Below, piece by piece: positions 32,727 through 40,884 of a stretch of 64,000 nt of DNA. The notes under the pieces were generated by a model that searched no databases, was not told the origin of the DNA, and was given only the letters and a program-made list of their open reading frames with translations. Both the position numbers and the translations under genes were made by a program. Origin of the DNA: Bradyrhizobium genosp. L (GTDB taxonomy: Bacteria > Pseudomonadota > Alphaproteobacteria > Rhizobiales > Xanthobacteraceae); assembly GCF_015624485.1 (NCBI RefSeq), contig NZ_CP061378.1, positions 1,488,001-1,552,000 on the forward strand. The letters are read 5' to 3'. Every line of letters begins with the position of its first letter. The first letter of the stretch is position 1.

Positions 32727-33833
32727 GCCTGTTGCGTAATCTGGCGATTGTGATTCCTTAGGGCAAAGGCCGAGGGGAATGACGATGGCGGTGAAGCAGA
32801 CGGGACAGCCGAGCTTTGTGGAAGCGCTGCTGCCGAAGGGGGCTGGCGCCAATGCGGCGCTGGAGCGGTTGTCGAGCTTGGTCAAATGGTATCGGTTCGA
32901 GAAGCTGCTGGCCCATTTGCGGGATGAGGCAAGCCCCGGTCGCCCGGGCTATCCTGTGCTGGTGCTGTTCCGCGCGCTGCTGTTGCAGTCGCTCTATGGT
33001 CTTTCGGATCGCGACCTCGAGGAGGCGCTGGGAGATCGGCTATCGTTCAAGCGCTTCGTCGGTCTGAGCCTTGAGGATGCGGTGCCTGATCACACGGTGC
33101 TCAGCCGCTTCCGGAACCAGTTGGTCGAACAGGAGCTTTTGGAGAAGCTGTTCAGTGAACTGGACCGTCAGCTCGAGAATGCCGGTGTTATCCTGAAGCG
33201 CGGCACAATGCTGGATGCGACCTTGATCCAGGCGGTATCTGCACCGCCGAAGGATGATCGGCCGTCAAACGATCCCGACGCCCGGTTCGTCAAGCGGCAA
33301 GGCAAGAGCGGCTGGACCTTCGGCTACAAGGCACATGTTGGCGTCGACGAAGGATCCGGCCTGATCCGCGCGGTTTTGACCACACCCGCCAATATCAACG
33401 ACACGACACCGGCAGACGACTTGATCCGCGGAGATGAAGCCGCAGTGTGGGCCGACGCGGCCTACGACACCCATGCCAGACGGGCTCGGCTGAAAGCGGA
33501 AGGCAAGAAGCCTCGGATCGCGCGCCGCCCCAACAAGCATCATCCGGAGCTACCGGCCAGGCTCAAACGCTATAACCGCCTCATCGCACGGCGAAGGGCG
33601 CAGGTGGAGACCACCTTCGCCACTCTCAAATGCCGCATGCGGCTGACCTGTATCCGTTACGTTGGCCTGATCAAGGCAAGCGCACAGGTCAAACTCGCCG
33701 CCATCGCCTTCAATATGCGGCGGTGGGCGACAATCGCAGCCTGAGCCGCCCTCCGAGCACATCAATCAACACCGTTCCGGCTGCCACGCCTGCCTCTCCC
33801 GCCGCGCTTCAAAACGTCAATAACGCAACAGGC
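32727..33833. mobile_element. Intact IS5-family insertion sequence
   Basis: An 1107-base element with imperfect terminal inverted repeats. The left end reads GCCTGTTGCGTAAT and the complement of the right end GCCTGTTGCGTTAT. It is flanked by the 9-bp direct repeat CCGCAAGGG (32718-32726 and 33834-33842), the size of duplication made by the IS903 subgroup. One transposase gene fills it. The exact end is uncertain by one or two bases because the target and IR share GG/CC. Sharp ends and an open transposase frame indicate recent insertion. Confidence 0.88.
32779..33744 (+). CDS. IS5-family DDE transposase
   Basis: A 321-residue transposase with the IS5 layout: an N-terminal DUF772-like DNA-binding part (LVLFRALLLQSLYGLSDRDL, then LSFKRFVGLSLEDAVPDHTV) and a DDE catalytic core. 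The catalytic residues are the Asp in GTMLDATLIQA, the Asp in AVWADAAYDTHARR and the Glu in RRRAQVETTFATLKCRMRL. The frame is uninterrupted, so it may be active. It is preceded by GAGGGGAATGACG and lies entirely within the inverted repeats. Confidence 0.95.
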   Translation: MTMAVKQTGQPSFVEALLPKGAGANAALERLSSLVKWYRFEKLLAHLRDEASPGRPGYPVLVLFRALLLQSLYGLSDRDLEEALGDRLSFKRFVGLSLEDAVPDHTVLSRFRNQLVEQELLEKLFSELDRQLENAGVILKRGTMLDATLIQAVSAPPKDDRPSNDPDARFVKRQGKSGWTFGYKAHVGVDEGSGLIRAVLTTPANINDTTPADDLIRGDEAAVWADAAYDTHARRARLKAEGKKPRIARRPNKHHPELPARLKRYNRLIARRRAQVETTFATLKCRMRLTCIRYVGLIKASAQVKLAAIAFNMRRWATIAA

Positions 33834-33913
33834 CCGCAAGGGGAGAGGGAGCCCGACCGGTGTGCTCGCCTCACTTATGGAAGATCGCAAGCGTGCGCTG
33901 ATCGCACAATTTG

Positions 33914-34786
33914 CTACTCAGCCAACTGCCGCGCCGCGTCGCGCGCCATTCTTCGCGCCGTCGTCTTCTCGATCTGGCGTTGCATCACCTTCCAGTAGGT
34001 CGCGGGGCGGAAGCGTTGCAGCAGGTCCATGAGGCGGGCGTCCTTGCCGATCAGGATGCGCGGTGCGTTCTTCTCGATGCCGGCGATGATGCGCAGCGCG
34101 GCCGTGGCAGGCGTGGTTCGGGCCAGCGCGTCGAAGCGCTCGATCGATTGCGCGCGGCGGGCGTTGTCGGTGATGCCCGCGCCGGTGCGCGAGTTGCGCG
34201 CGATGCTGGTGGCGACGCCGCCGGGATGCACCACCGAGAGCCTGACCGGGCTGTTCGCCACGGCGAGCTCGTGGCGCAGGCTTTCGGAGAAACCGCGCAC
34301 CGCGAACTTCGCCGCGCAATAGGCGCTCTGGCCGGGCGGCGCGACGATACCGAAGATCGAGGAGATGTTGACGATATGCGCCTCGCGCTGCCGGGCAAGC
34401 AGCGGCAGGAAGGCGCGCGTGCCGTGCACCACGCCCCAGAAATTGATGTTGAACAGCCACTCCATCTGGGCCTGCTCGATCTCGCCGAACTCGCCGAGCA
34501 GGGCGACGCCGGCATTGTTGACCACGATGTTGAGCTTGGGATGGGCGGCGCCGGCGGCCTCCGCGAAAGCGGTGATCTGGCTCGGCTCCGCCACGTCGAC
34601 CCGGTGCACGCTGACCTTGCGCGGAGCAATTTTGGCAACCTCGGCGGCCACAGCCTGCAGGCCGGCCTCGTCGCGGTCGGCGAGCGCCAGATCGCAGCCG
34701 CGCCGGGCGAGCTCGAGCGCGAGCGCGCGGCCGATGCCGCTGGCGGCTCCGGTGATGGCAGCGGCGGCTCCGGGAATCGTGGTCAT
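33914..34786 (-). CDS. Short-chain dehydrogenase/reductase
   Basis: A 290-residue classical SDR. The nucleotide-binding TGAASGIGRALALELARRG, the NNAGVALLGEF motif, a catalytic Ser near VNISSIFGIVAPPGQ and the YCAAK Tyr-Lys pair are all intact. The C-terminus extends (DLLQRFRPATYWKVMQ), typical of SDRs near lipid or steroid metabolism. It is a cytoplasmic NAD(P)-linked enzyme of unknown substrate. The start ATG at 34786 gives normal length; the frame upstream to 34942 is non-coding. No operon partner is visible. Confidence 0.92.
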   Translation of the reverse strand: MTTIPGAAAAITGAASGIGRALALELARRGCDLALADRDEAGLQAVAAEVAKIAPRKVSVHRVDVAEPSQITAFAEAAGAAHPKLNIVVNNAGVALLGEFGEIEQAQMEWLFNINFWGVVHGTRAFLPLLARQREAHIVNISSIFGIVAPPGQSAYCAAKFAVRGFSESLRHELAVANSPVRLSVVHPGGVATSIARNSRTGAGITDNARRAQSIERFDALARTTPATAALRIIAGIEKNAPRILIGKDARLMDLLQRFRPATYWKVMQRQIEKTTARRMARDAARQLAE

Positions 34787-34964
34787 GTCAGGTGGGCTCC
34801 GTCTGAAACGAGGGTCGGCAGTATCAACGATGGGTCGGCAGTAACCGTGGAACGCGGCGGAATTTTCTCCTTTTCTCAAATTGGAACCGAACCATCCAGC
34901 GTTTTCATATTTGACATGGGATAGGTGGTTCAACCCAAGCACTCAATCCAAGGAAGGCACTCAC

Positions 34965-35363
34965 ATGGGACAGTCGAAGCCCTATCGTGCGAAGGCCCTG
35001 GTTGTCGAGGACGACCCAATGCAGCGCGAGATGATCGGCCTGCTGTTGGAGGAGAGCGATTTCGACGTCATCGCCTGCGAGAGCGCGGAGGCCGCCGAGC
35101 TGGTGCTGCGCAGGAGCGCCGACCACGTCGTGCTGATGATGACCGATGTCGAGCTGGCCGGCCACATGACCGGGGTCGAGCTCGCACACGCCGCGAAGCA
35201 ATACAAGCCCGATCTCGAAGTCATCGTCACCTCGGGCAAGCCGTTGCGGCAGCGCCTGCCCGAGGGCGCCGTGTTCTGGGCCAAGCCCTGGGCGCCGCTG
35301 GACGTGATCCGCGTCGCCGAGATGAAGGCGACCGAGCTGTCAGGCGTGCGTAAGCTTTCGTAG
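34965..35363 (+). CDS. Single-domain response regulator
   Basis: A 132-residue protein made of one receiver (REC) domain. Acidic pair E-D-D sits in KALVVEDDPMQRE, the phospho-acceptor aspartate is in MTDVELAGHMTG and the conserved lysine is in FWAKPWAPLD. There is no output domain, so it works as a phosphate relay or by protein contact. No histidine kinase is encoded in the window, so its partner is elsewhere. The ATG at 34965 follows AAGGAAGGCACTCAC. Confidence 0.9.
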   Translation: MGQSKPYRAKALVVEDDPMQREMIGLLLEESDFDVIACESAEAAELVLRRSADHVVLMMTDVELAGHMTGVELAHAAKQYKPDLEVIVTSGKPLRQRLPEGAVFWAKPWAPLDVIRVAEMKATELSGVRKLS

Positions 35364-35521
35364 CAGGAGTCCCCCTCGCAAGGCCGTCGGCGCAGGCGAG
35401 CGGCGGGCGTCTGCCGCGCGCTTCCGCTGGCGTGGGCGTCGTGATATTTCCGGTCCGTGGCCGATCTTGGGACTGTCGTTTGCCGGTCCGCCGACCTCGG
35501 CGCACGTCGCGAGGCATCCGC

Positions 35522-36133
35522 ATGACGTTCTCCTTCCTCCTCACCACGCTGATCGTGGTCGCTTCCCCCGGCACCGGCGTGCTCTACACGCTCGCGGTGG
35601 CGCTGACGCGGGGCTCGCGCGCCAGCGTCGCCGCCGCGTTCGGCTGCACGCTCGGGATCGTGCCGCAGATGATCGCGGCGATGCTCGGGCTCGCCGCCAT
35701 CCTGCACACCAGCGCGGTGGCGTTCGCGGCGCTGAAATGGGGCGGCGTGGTCTATCTGCTCTACATGGCCTGGCAGGCGCTGCGCGAGCATGGCGCGCTG
35801 GCCGTCGATACCGAGATCAAGCCGCGCTCGACCGGGCGGGTGATCGTGACGGCCGTCCTGATCAACATCCTCAATCCGAAGCTGTCGATCTTCTTCCTCG
35901 CCTTCCTGCCGCAGTTCATCGCCGTCGACGAGGTTCATCCGCTGGCGCGAATGGTCGAGCTGTCGGGCGTGTTCATGGCAATGACGTTCATCGTGTTCGC
36001 GCTCTACGGGCTGTTCGCGGCTTCGGTGCGCGACCGCGTCATCACGCGTCCGAAGGTGATGGCCTGGCTGCGCCGAAGTTTTGCCGCGGGCTTCGCGCTG
36101 CTCGGTGCCAAGCTCGCCTTCGCCGAGCGCTGA
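35522..36133 (+). CDS. LysE/RhtB-family exporter
   Basis: A 203-residue inner-membrane exporter with about six hydrophobic segments. SFLLTTLIVVASPGTGVLYT carries the PGTG signature (variant of PGP), then GSRASVAAAFGCTLGIVPQM. INILNPKLSIFFLAFLPQFI is the usual central segment. It exports an amino acid or related solute; the substrate is unknown. It is only distantly similar to the other LysE protein at 5601-6218. ATG at 35522. The element after it is a terminator that serves the opposite strand. Confidence 0.88.
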   Translation: MTFSFLLTTLIVVASPGTGVLYTLAVALTRGSRASVAAAFGCTLGIVPQMIAAMLGLAAILHTSAVAFAALKWGGVVYLLYMAWQALREHGALAVDTEIKPRSTGRVIVTAVLINILNPKLSIFFLAFLPQFIAVDEVHPLARMVELSGVFMAMTFIVFALYGLFAASVRDRVITRPKVMAWLRRSFAAGFALLGAKLAFAER

Positions 36134-36145
36134 GCCGCAGGCAAT

Positions 36146-36168
36146 AAAAAAGCAGGCCTTGCGCCTGC
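36146..36168 (-). terminator. Intrinsic terminator of the miniprotein gene
   Basis: On the minus strand GCAGGC-GCAAG-GCCTGC is followed by TTTTTT (the plus strand has AAAAAA at 36146-36151). It lies 83 bases downstream of the 23-codon gene at 36251-36322 and opposite to the LysE gene. Confidence 0.75.
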
Positions 36169-36250
36169 CGTGTCGAAACCGATTGGTGCGGGATGTATCC
36201 CCGGCTGGGTGCCCGGGCAGGGCTTGAGCCGCTACCCGGGCGAGAACGGG

Positions 36251-36322
36251 TTACTTCTTCTTGGCGGCCTTCTTCTTGGTGGCCTTCTTCGCCTTTTTCG
36301 CCTTCTTCGCTTTCTTAGCCAT
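36251..36322 (-). CDS. 23-residue Lys/Ala-rich basic miniprotein
   Basis: A very short gene below usual ORF cut-offs. The minus strand from 36322 has ATG and encodes 23 residues composed only of M, A, K and one T (begins MAKKAKKAKKAKKATKKK), then TAA. A textbook ribosome binding site (GAGAGGATACT) precedes the ATG and an intrinsic terminator follows the stop on the same strand. The composition, repeated AKK units, resembles the tails of histone H1-like and PhaF-like proteins, which bind nucleic acid. A peptide of this charge likely binds DNA or RNA, but this is inference. The surrounding GC-rich DNA would rarely produce such a frame by chance with both signals. Confidence 0.7.
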   Translation of the reverse strand: MAKKAKKAKKAKKATKKKAAKKK

Positions 36323-36759
36323 AGTATCCTCTCAGGGTTTCATGGAATTGAACGCGACTTCCGAGGCATGCTTGGCGGAGGGCCAGCCTCACAACATCCT
36401 CAATGATGAACTCAGCAGATTCGCAGCCGGCTGCCGCGTGCTGTCACGGCGCTGTCATCACGTTATCCACAGCTGTTGTGGGTTTTCGGCAGCTTTTCGC
36501 CGCGTTGCTGGTGTCGCCGCTGGGCCGCGTCGCTCGCGCGTCATGCTTAACATCGCGCAAACGCCGAGCGCGCGCTCTTCATCAAATCAAAACCACGGCG
36601 TGGATTGGCAGGCTGCGGGTGAGGAACCGTTAAGCGGCGCGGCGGCATGTTGTCCGTAAGACAACGGGGATTGTCGTCGGAGGACGCCCAAGGACGGGCG
36701 GTGGCGGGCGGTTCGATGAAACGGGGAGGCGAGGCCGAACACGGTCTCGGACAGGGTCG
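36323..36759. other. Gene-free stretch with a perfect DnaA box
   Basis: 437 bases upstream of both the miniprotein gene and the diguanylate cyclase gene. I find no supported gene. It contains a perfect TTATCCACA DnaA box at 36463-36471, and a small inverted repeat GACAA-CGGGGA-TTGTC at 36660-36675. A single DnaA box does not make an origin. The promoters of both divergent genes should lie here. Confidence 0.5.
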
Positions 36760-37986
36760 ATGTTGAGCGTTCCGACGCTTTGGACGGTGTTCGTCATCAA
36801 TTTTCTCGCGCTCGGCCTGATCTGGGCTTACGTGACGCAGAGCTATCCTGCATTCGGCGCGGCGCGGTTCTGGACGGCGTCGGCGTTTGCCGCGGCCGCC
36901 GGCGCCGCCTGCGCCATGCTCCGCGTGGTGATGGCGGACTCGCTGGTGCCGCTGCTGTTCGCCGGCACCATCCTGGTGTTCGCCGCCTGTCTCGCCGCGA
37001 TGGGCATCAAGCGCTTCTACGGCAGGCCGGTGGACTGGCGCGCAGGCGTGCTGATCCCGGCGGCGACCTTCGTCGCGCTCTGCGTCTTCATCTTCGGCTA
37101 TGACAGCATACAGCTGCGGATGCTGTGCTACACGACGGCCCAGGTGCTGCCGATGGCGCTGTCGATCAGATTGCTGCTGTCGTCCGAAAACGGTCGCGTC
37201 AGCCCGGGGGCCCGGCTTGCCGGCATCGTCGCCAGCATCATCGTCACGATCTACGCCATCCGCCTGGTCGGCGCGCTGCTGCATCCGGGCGGCGAGTATT
37301 CCTACTTGCAGTTCAATGCGGCCCAGGCGACGCTGATCCTGGTGCTGGTGTTCCTGTCGATGGCGCTCAATTTCGGCTTCCTGCTGATGGCGATGGACCG
37401 GCTGCGCAGCGAGGTCGCCGACCTTGCGCTGCTCGACGACCTCACCGGCGTCGGCAATCGCCGCCAACTCGTCGCGCGGCTGACCGAGGAATGCGCGCGC
37501 TCCGACCGCAACGGCGAGCCGTTCGCGCTGCTCGTGATCGATCTCGACGGCTTCAAGGCCATCAACGACACCCACGGCCATGCCGCCGGCGACGCCTGCC
37601 TGCAGCATTTCGCGCTGATGGCGCAGACCCGGCTGCGGCCCGGCGACATGCTGGCCCGCACCGGCGGCGATGAATTCTGCATCGTGCTGCCGACCTCGAC
37701 CTTGCGTGAGGGCGCGATGATCGCCCGCCGCGTGGTGGAGGTGTGCCGCGCCGACGCCGAACAATGCAGCGGCAACGACATCCCGATCGCGGTCTCGATC
37801 GGCGTGGCGCAATGGAGCCGCGAGATCGGCATGCATCCGGACCGGCTGATCGCGGCCGCCGACCACGCGCTCTACGACGCCAAGAAGGGCGGCAAGAACG
37901 GCTACGCCACCTACGAGCCCGCGGCGCCGGCGCCTGCATCGGGCGCCGCCGGACTTGTGGAGGCGGCGTTGCGCCGCAGCGCCTGA
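36760..37986 (+). CDS. Membrane-bound diguanylate cyclase
   Basis: A 408-residue protein with an N-terminal membrane sensor of about six transmembrane segments (residues 1-210) and a C-terminal GGDEF domain. The catalytic motif is TGGDEFCIVLP, with the preceding LLVIDLDGFKAINDTHGHA binding metal and GTP and the later SIGVAQWS and YDAKKGGKNGYATY segments. It makes cyclic di-GMP from GTP on the cytoplasmic face. No RxxD inhibitory site is evident where it normally lies upstream of GGDEF (TRLRPGD has only a partial match). The start ATG at 36760; the amidase gene follows after two bases. Confidence 0.93.
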   Translation: MLSVPTLWTVFVINFLALGLIWAYVTQSYPAFGAARFWTASAFAAAAGAACAMLRVVMADSLVPLLFAGTILVFAACLAAMGIKRFYGRPVDWRAGVLIPAATFVALCVFIFGYDSIQLRMLCYTTAQVLPMALSIRLLLSSENGRVSPGARLAGIVASIIVTIYAIRLVGALLHPGGEYSYLQFNAAQATLILVLVFLSMALNFGFLLMAMDRLRSEVADLALLDDLTGVGNRRQLVARLTEECARSDRNGEPFALLVIDLDGFKAINDTHGHAAGDACLQHFALMAQTRLRPGDMLARTGGDEFCIVLPTSTLREGAMIARRVVEVCRADAEQCSGNDIPIAVSIGVAQWSREIGMHPDRLIAAADHALYDAKKGGKNGYATYEPAAPAPASGAAGLVEAALRRSA

Positions 37987-37988
37987 CC

Positions 37989-38606
37989 TTGCGAACGCTG
38001 CTCGCCGCGCTCCTCGTCATCGCGCAGTCGCCGTCCGTCTTGGCGGCGGGACCTGACCTCGCCACCATCGCGCGATCACAAGGCACGCCCGACATTCCCG
38101 GGCTGAAGATGGTCTGGCTGTCGCCCTGGGGGGACGTTGCAAAGGCCCATCCCTGGCGCAACATCATCGTGCACCAGACCGAAGGCCCGGCCGGCTCGGC
38201 GCGCTACGGCGCGCAGGAGCAGCACAAGAACCCGACGCGGCGCGGCGTCATGGTCTGGGTCGAGACCGACGGCACGGTCTACTGGGCGGTCGCCGACAAC
38301 CTGGTTCCGACCCACACCGACGGCGCCGACCGCAACGACAACAAGTACATCGACAACAGCAAGACCTATCACCAGGTCAACAAGGACTCTTCGATCGGCG
38401 TCGAGTTCGCCGGCAATTATCCCGACGTCACCAAGGGCCCGACGGATGCACAGATCGCCGCCTGGCGCGTGCTCGTGAAAGTGCTGCGCGCGCGTTACGC
38501 GATCCCGCTCGACCACGTCTATGCCCACAACTGGATCGACTTCAAGGATGCCCGCTATTGCGAAGGCTGCGTGCTTGCGACCATGGCGCGCGAATGGGGC
38601 GAGTAG
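37989..38606 (+). CDS. N-acetylmuramoyl-L-alanine amidase (amidase_2)
   Basis: A 205-residue exported enzyme with a signal peptide (LRTLLAALLVIAQSPSVLA). The amidase_2 zinc fold shows NIIVHQTEGPAG with the first ligand histidine, YWAVADNLVPTH, SIGVEFAGNYPD, and YAHNWIDFKDARYCEGC, which provides the last histidine and cysteine. It cuts the bond between N-acetylmuramic acid and L-alanine in peptidoglycan. There is no ATG; a TTG three bases after the diguanylate cyclase stop is the best start, giving translational coupling. Placement with a c-di-GMP enzyme suggests co-regulated cell-wall change, which is inference. Confidence 0.88.
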   Translation: MRTLLAALLVIAQSPSVLAAGPDLATIARSQGTPDIPGLKMVWLSPWGDVAKAHPWRNIIVHQTEGPAGSARYGAQEQHKNPTRRGVMVWVETDGTVYWAVADNLVPTHTDGADRNDNKYIDNSKTYHQVNKDSSIGVEFAGNYPDVTKGPTDAQIAAWRVLVKVLRARYAIPLDHVYAHNWIDFKDARYCEGCVLATMAREWGE

Positions 38607-38711
38607 TCGTTAACGATGCCCGGCGATTTCCAACCTGAACGAAATCGCTTCGAACCCTGTTAAAGTTTGCTGACTACCTCTTCCAGGCACGGGATCAGGG
38701 GAAGAGAAGAT

Positions 38712-39572
38712 ATGGGTAAGCGGGCCAAACGTGGAAAGACGGAGGCGCTCGCGCTACCGGTGGTCGGAAGAGTCGCAATTGGCGCCGTGGCCGCGGCCGC
38801 ATTGGGGTACGGCTTGCTGTCGCGCCCGGCGAGCGTTCAACCGGTACCGAAGCCGTCCACGCACCAGGTTCTGGCACCGCCGGCTCCAGCGCATGTATCG
38901 ACGCCGGTTCATGCATCAGCGTCGCCTCCGGCTCCCATCCCGGTCCCGGCGCCGCGGGTCGAGCCGCCAAAAGCCGCTGACGTTCCGGGGAAATTTGTTC
39001 GGCAGGTGGTCGACTACGTCAGCCACCAGACGCCAGGCACCGTCGTCATCGATACCGGAAACACATTCCTCTATCTCGTGCTGAACGACCAGCAGGCGAT
39101 GCGCTACGGCATCGGTGTCGGCCGCCAGGGCTTCGCATGGTCCGGTGAACAGACGGTGGCGCGCAAGACGGAATGGCCGGATTGGCGTCCGCCGGCGGAT
39201 ATGCTGTCGCGACAGCCTTATCTGCCGCGGTTTATGGCCGGCGGTCCCACCAATCCGCTCGGCGCCCGGGCAATGTATCTAGGCGACACCGAGTATCGAA
39301 TTCACGGCACCAACAAGCCCGATACGATCGGCAAGCGGGTGTCGTCCGGCTGCATCCGGCTGACCAATGAGGACGTCGCGGACCTTTATGAGCGGGTGAA
39401 GGTCGGCGCGAAAGTCATCGTGCTTCCGGCAGCCACTGTCGATCGACCATCGCAGGGAGCGCCGCCCGACGCTGCCTCCCGATCACCGGACCCGGCACCG
39501 CAGTCGACCCGGCCCTCGGCCACCAACGCACAGATGCAATCATCCCGACCGAAGATGGCCGACGCCCAGTAG
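38712..39572 (+). CDS. L,D-transpeptidase (YkuD family)
   Basis: A 286-residue protein with a single N-terminal anchor (VVGRVAIGAVAAAALGYGLL) after a basic tip, and a Pro/Ala-rich linker. The YkuD catalytic domain follows: TFLYLVLNDQQAMRYGIGVG, then a catalytic motif HGTNKPDTIGKRVSSGCIRL with the histidine and the nucleophile Cys in SSGC. It joins peptidoglycan stem peptides or attaches proteins in the periplasm. The C-terminal 50 residues are Pro/Ser-rich and disordered. ATG at 38712 with GGGAAGAGAAGAT upstream. It follows the amidase by 105 bases. Confidence 0.92.
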   Translation: MGKRAKRGKTEALALPVVGRVAIGAVAAAALGYGLLSRPASVQPVPKPSTHQVLAPPAPAHVSTPVHASASPPAPIPVPAPRVEPPKAADVPGKFVRQVVDYVSHQTPGTVVIDTGNTFLYLVLNDQQAMRYGIGVGRQGFAWSGEQTVARKTEWPDWRPPADMLSRQPYLPRFMAGGPTNPLGARAMYLGDTEYRIHGTNKPDTIGKRVSSGCIRLTNEDVADLYERVKVGAKVIVLPAATVDRPSQGAPPDAASRSPDPAPQSTRPSATNAQMQSSRPKMADAQ

Positions 39573-39602
39573 CTCGGTTCCAACACCTCGGTCCTTCCAG
39601 GC

Positions 39603-40493
39603 CTATTGCTGCGCGAACTCCGAGGATGCGGAGCCGAGTGGCGTCAAAGGCATACCGGCGGAGCTGTTGCCCGAAAGCCGATTGCCGCCGAACGAGCCGG
39701 TACTTCCCGAAATGGCAATGCCGTTGAACGAGATCGTGTTGTTGAAGAGCCGGACCGAGGACGCGCTCGCGACACCCGTACCGTTGTTGCTGATGGTGGA
39801 GCTGTCGACGACGATTTGTGAGCCGCCATCGCCCTGGATTCCGGTAGTCGAATTCTCTGAAATGGTAGAGCGCGTAACGGTGACGCTGTTCCCTGATCCG
39901 ACAGCCAGGCCGTAGCTGTTTTCGATCGATGTCACGTTGTCGAGAATCGCAACGTTTCCGGCAGGGCCCGCCACGACGATACCTGGACCGGCATTCTTGT
40001 GAATGAGGGAATCCTTGATCACCAGCTTGCCGGCAGAACTTCTCTGATCGCTGACGCCTTGGCCGGTACCCTCTACGAGCGTGACATCCTCCAAGACCAC
40101 ACTTCTTGACGTATTGATCATGACGAGCGGCCCGACGCCACCGAGGCCGTCGACGGTCAAGTGTCGCAGGCGGACCACCTGCCTGGTGTCACCTGCGGGC
40201 ACGTTGATTTGAATCTGCCCGTTCACGCTTGCTCTGCAATCGATCGTCACGGCAGTCAAAACGTACAATGAATTGCTCGCCTGGGGAGGGCTGAGGCAAA
40301 GGACCAAGCCGCCTGGGGAGACGTATCCCAGTGCACGCGATATTGTTGCACAGGGTTGATAGGCGAGGCCGCAGGAGTTGTTTTGGTCGTTACCGTTACT
40401 CGCGACGTAGACGGTTGTCGACTGAGCGGATGCCGGCGAATGCGCGAGCATGATGGCGAGTAAAGCCGCCAGAAATGCAAAACGCGAGAACAT
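39603..40493 (-). CDS. Secreted right-handed beta-helix protein
   Basis: A 296-residue secreted protein. A signal peptide (MFSRFAFLAALLAIMLAHSP) is followed by TTVYVASNGNDQNNSCGLAY and QPCATISRAL, the usual opening of pectin-lyase-like folds with a probable disulfide. Many short repeating strands follow (VVLEDVTLVEG, LVIKDSLIHKNAG, VAILDNVTSIENS, VTVTRSTISENSTTG, IVVDSSTISNNGTG), which make the helix coils. It lacks obvious catalytic Asp/Arg of pectate lyases; it could bind polysaccharide or act as a surface protein. No operon partner. Confidence 0.85.
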   Translation of the reverse strand: MFSRFAFLAALLAIMLAHSPASAQSTTVYVASNGNDQNNSCGLAYQPCATISRALGYVSPGGLVLCLSPPQASNSLYVLTAVTIDCRASVNGQIQINVPAGDTRQVVRLRHLTVDGLGGVGPLVMINTSRSVVLEDVTLVEGTGQGVSDQRSSAGKLVIKDSLIHKNAGPGIVVAGPAGNVAILDNVTSIENSYGLAVGSGNSVTVTRSTISENSTTGIQGDGGSQIVVDSSTISNNGTGVASASSVRLFNNTISFNGIAISGSTGSFGGNRLSGNSSAGMPLTPLGSASSEFAQQ

Positions 40494-40637
40494 GATTTCT
40501 TTCTATACAATCGCACGATGCGGCCGAGCCAAAGCCGCGGCACTCGCACGTTAAGTTTCACCGGTCCAGCCTGCATCATCCGATCGGGTGACGCGTCGGG
40601 GCAGCCGGCGGCCGACACCGCCAGTGCCGGACGGCAA

Positions 40638-40817
40638 TCAGGGGCAAGGTCGTCCCTGGTCGGGGAAGGCCTTGGGCAGGGCAGCCGAAGGCTTGCTGAC
40701 GATCTGGTGCGCATCTCGCCAGATCATTTCGCGCTGACGCGAGATCGTGATCGCGTGCACCGGCAGGCCTCCCTCATCGAGCAACCATGCGCACGCGCAA
40801 AGGTCCTGCGACAGGCG
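40638..40817 (-). pseudogene. C-terminal fragment duplicate of the 43202 gene
   Basis: About 60 codons that match the C-terminal third of the protein encoded at 43202-43618: here WLLDEGGLPVHAITISRQRE, there WLLEEGGLPVRTITASRQHE; then both continue IWRDAHQIV.KPSA.LP.AFP. No similar N-terminal part lies upstream: the frame upstream runs into the glycosyltransferase-like gene in another frame. It is a decayed partial copy rather than a functional gene. Confidence 0.7.
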
Positions 40818-40884
40818 TGACGACCTTTTGGGGGCGATCGACTGGAAAGCGGTCCTGCGCACCGCCTGCCGCGAAGTTGCAGTT

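Larger units (their letters stand above)
32549..33872. repeat. Long inverted repeat split by an IS
   Basis: The left arm (about 32549-32610) reads GGCGAGCACACC and then CTCCCTCCCCCCTTGCGGGG. Its partner is in two pieces: CCCCTCTCCCCAACCCTCTC at 32697-32726, and after the IS, GAGAGGGAGCCCGACCGGTG ending near GGTGTGCTCGCC. Removing the IS restores one palindrome, so the IS arrived later. About 80 bases separate the arms. Confidence 0.75.

Noticed and set aside
36463..36471. DnaA box as part of a replication origin.
   Set aside because: Only one box, no AT-rich unwinding region and no dnaA/dnaN nearby.
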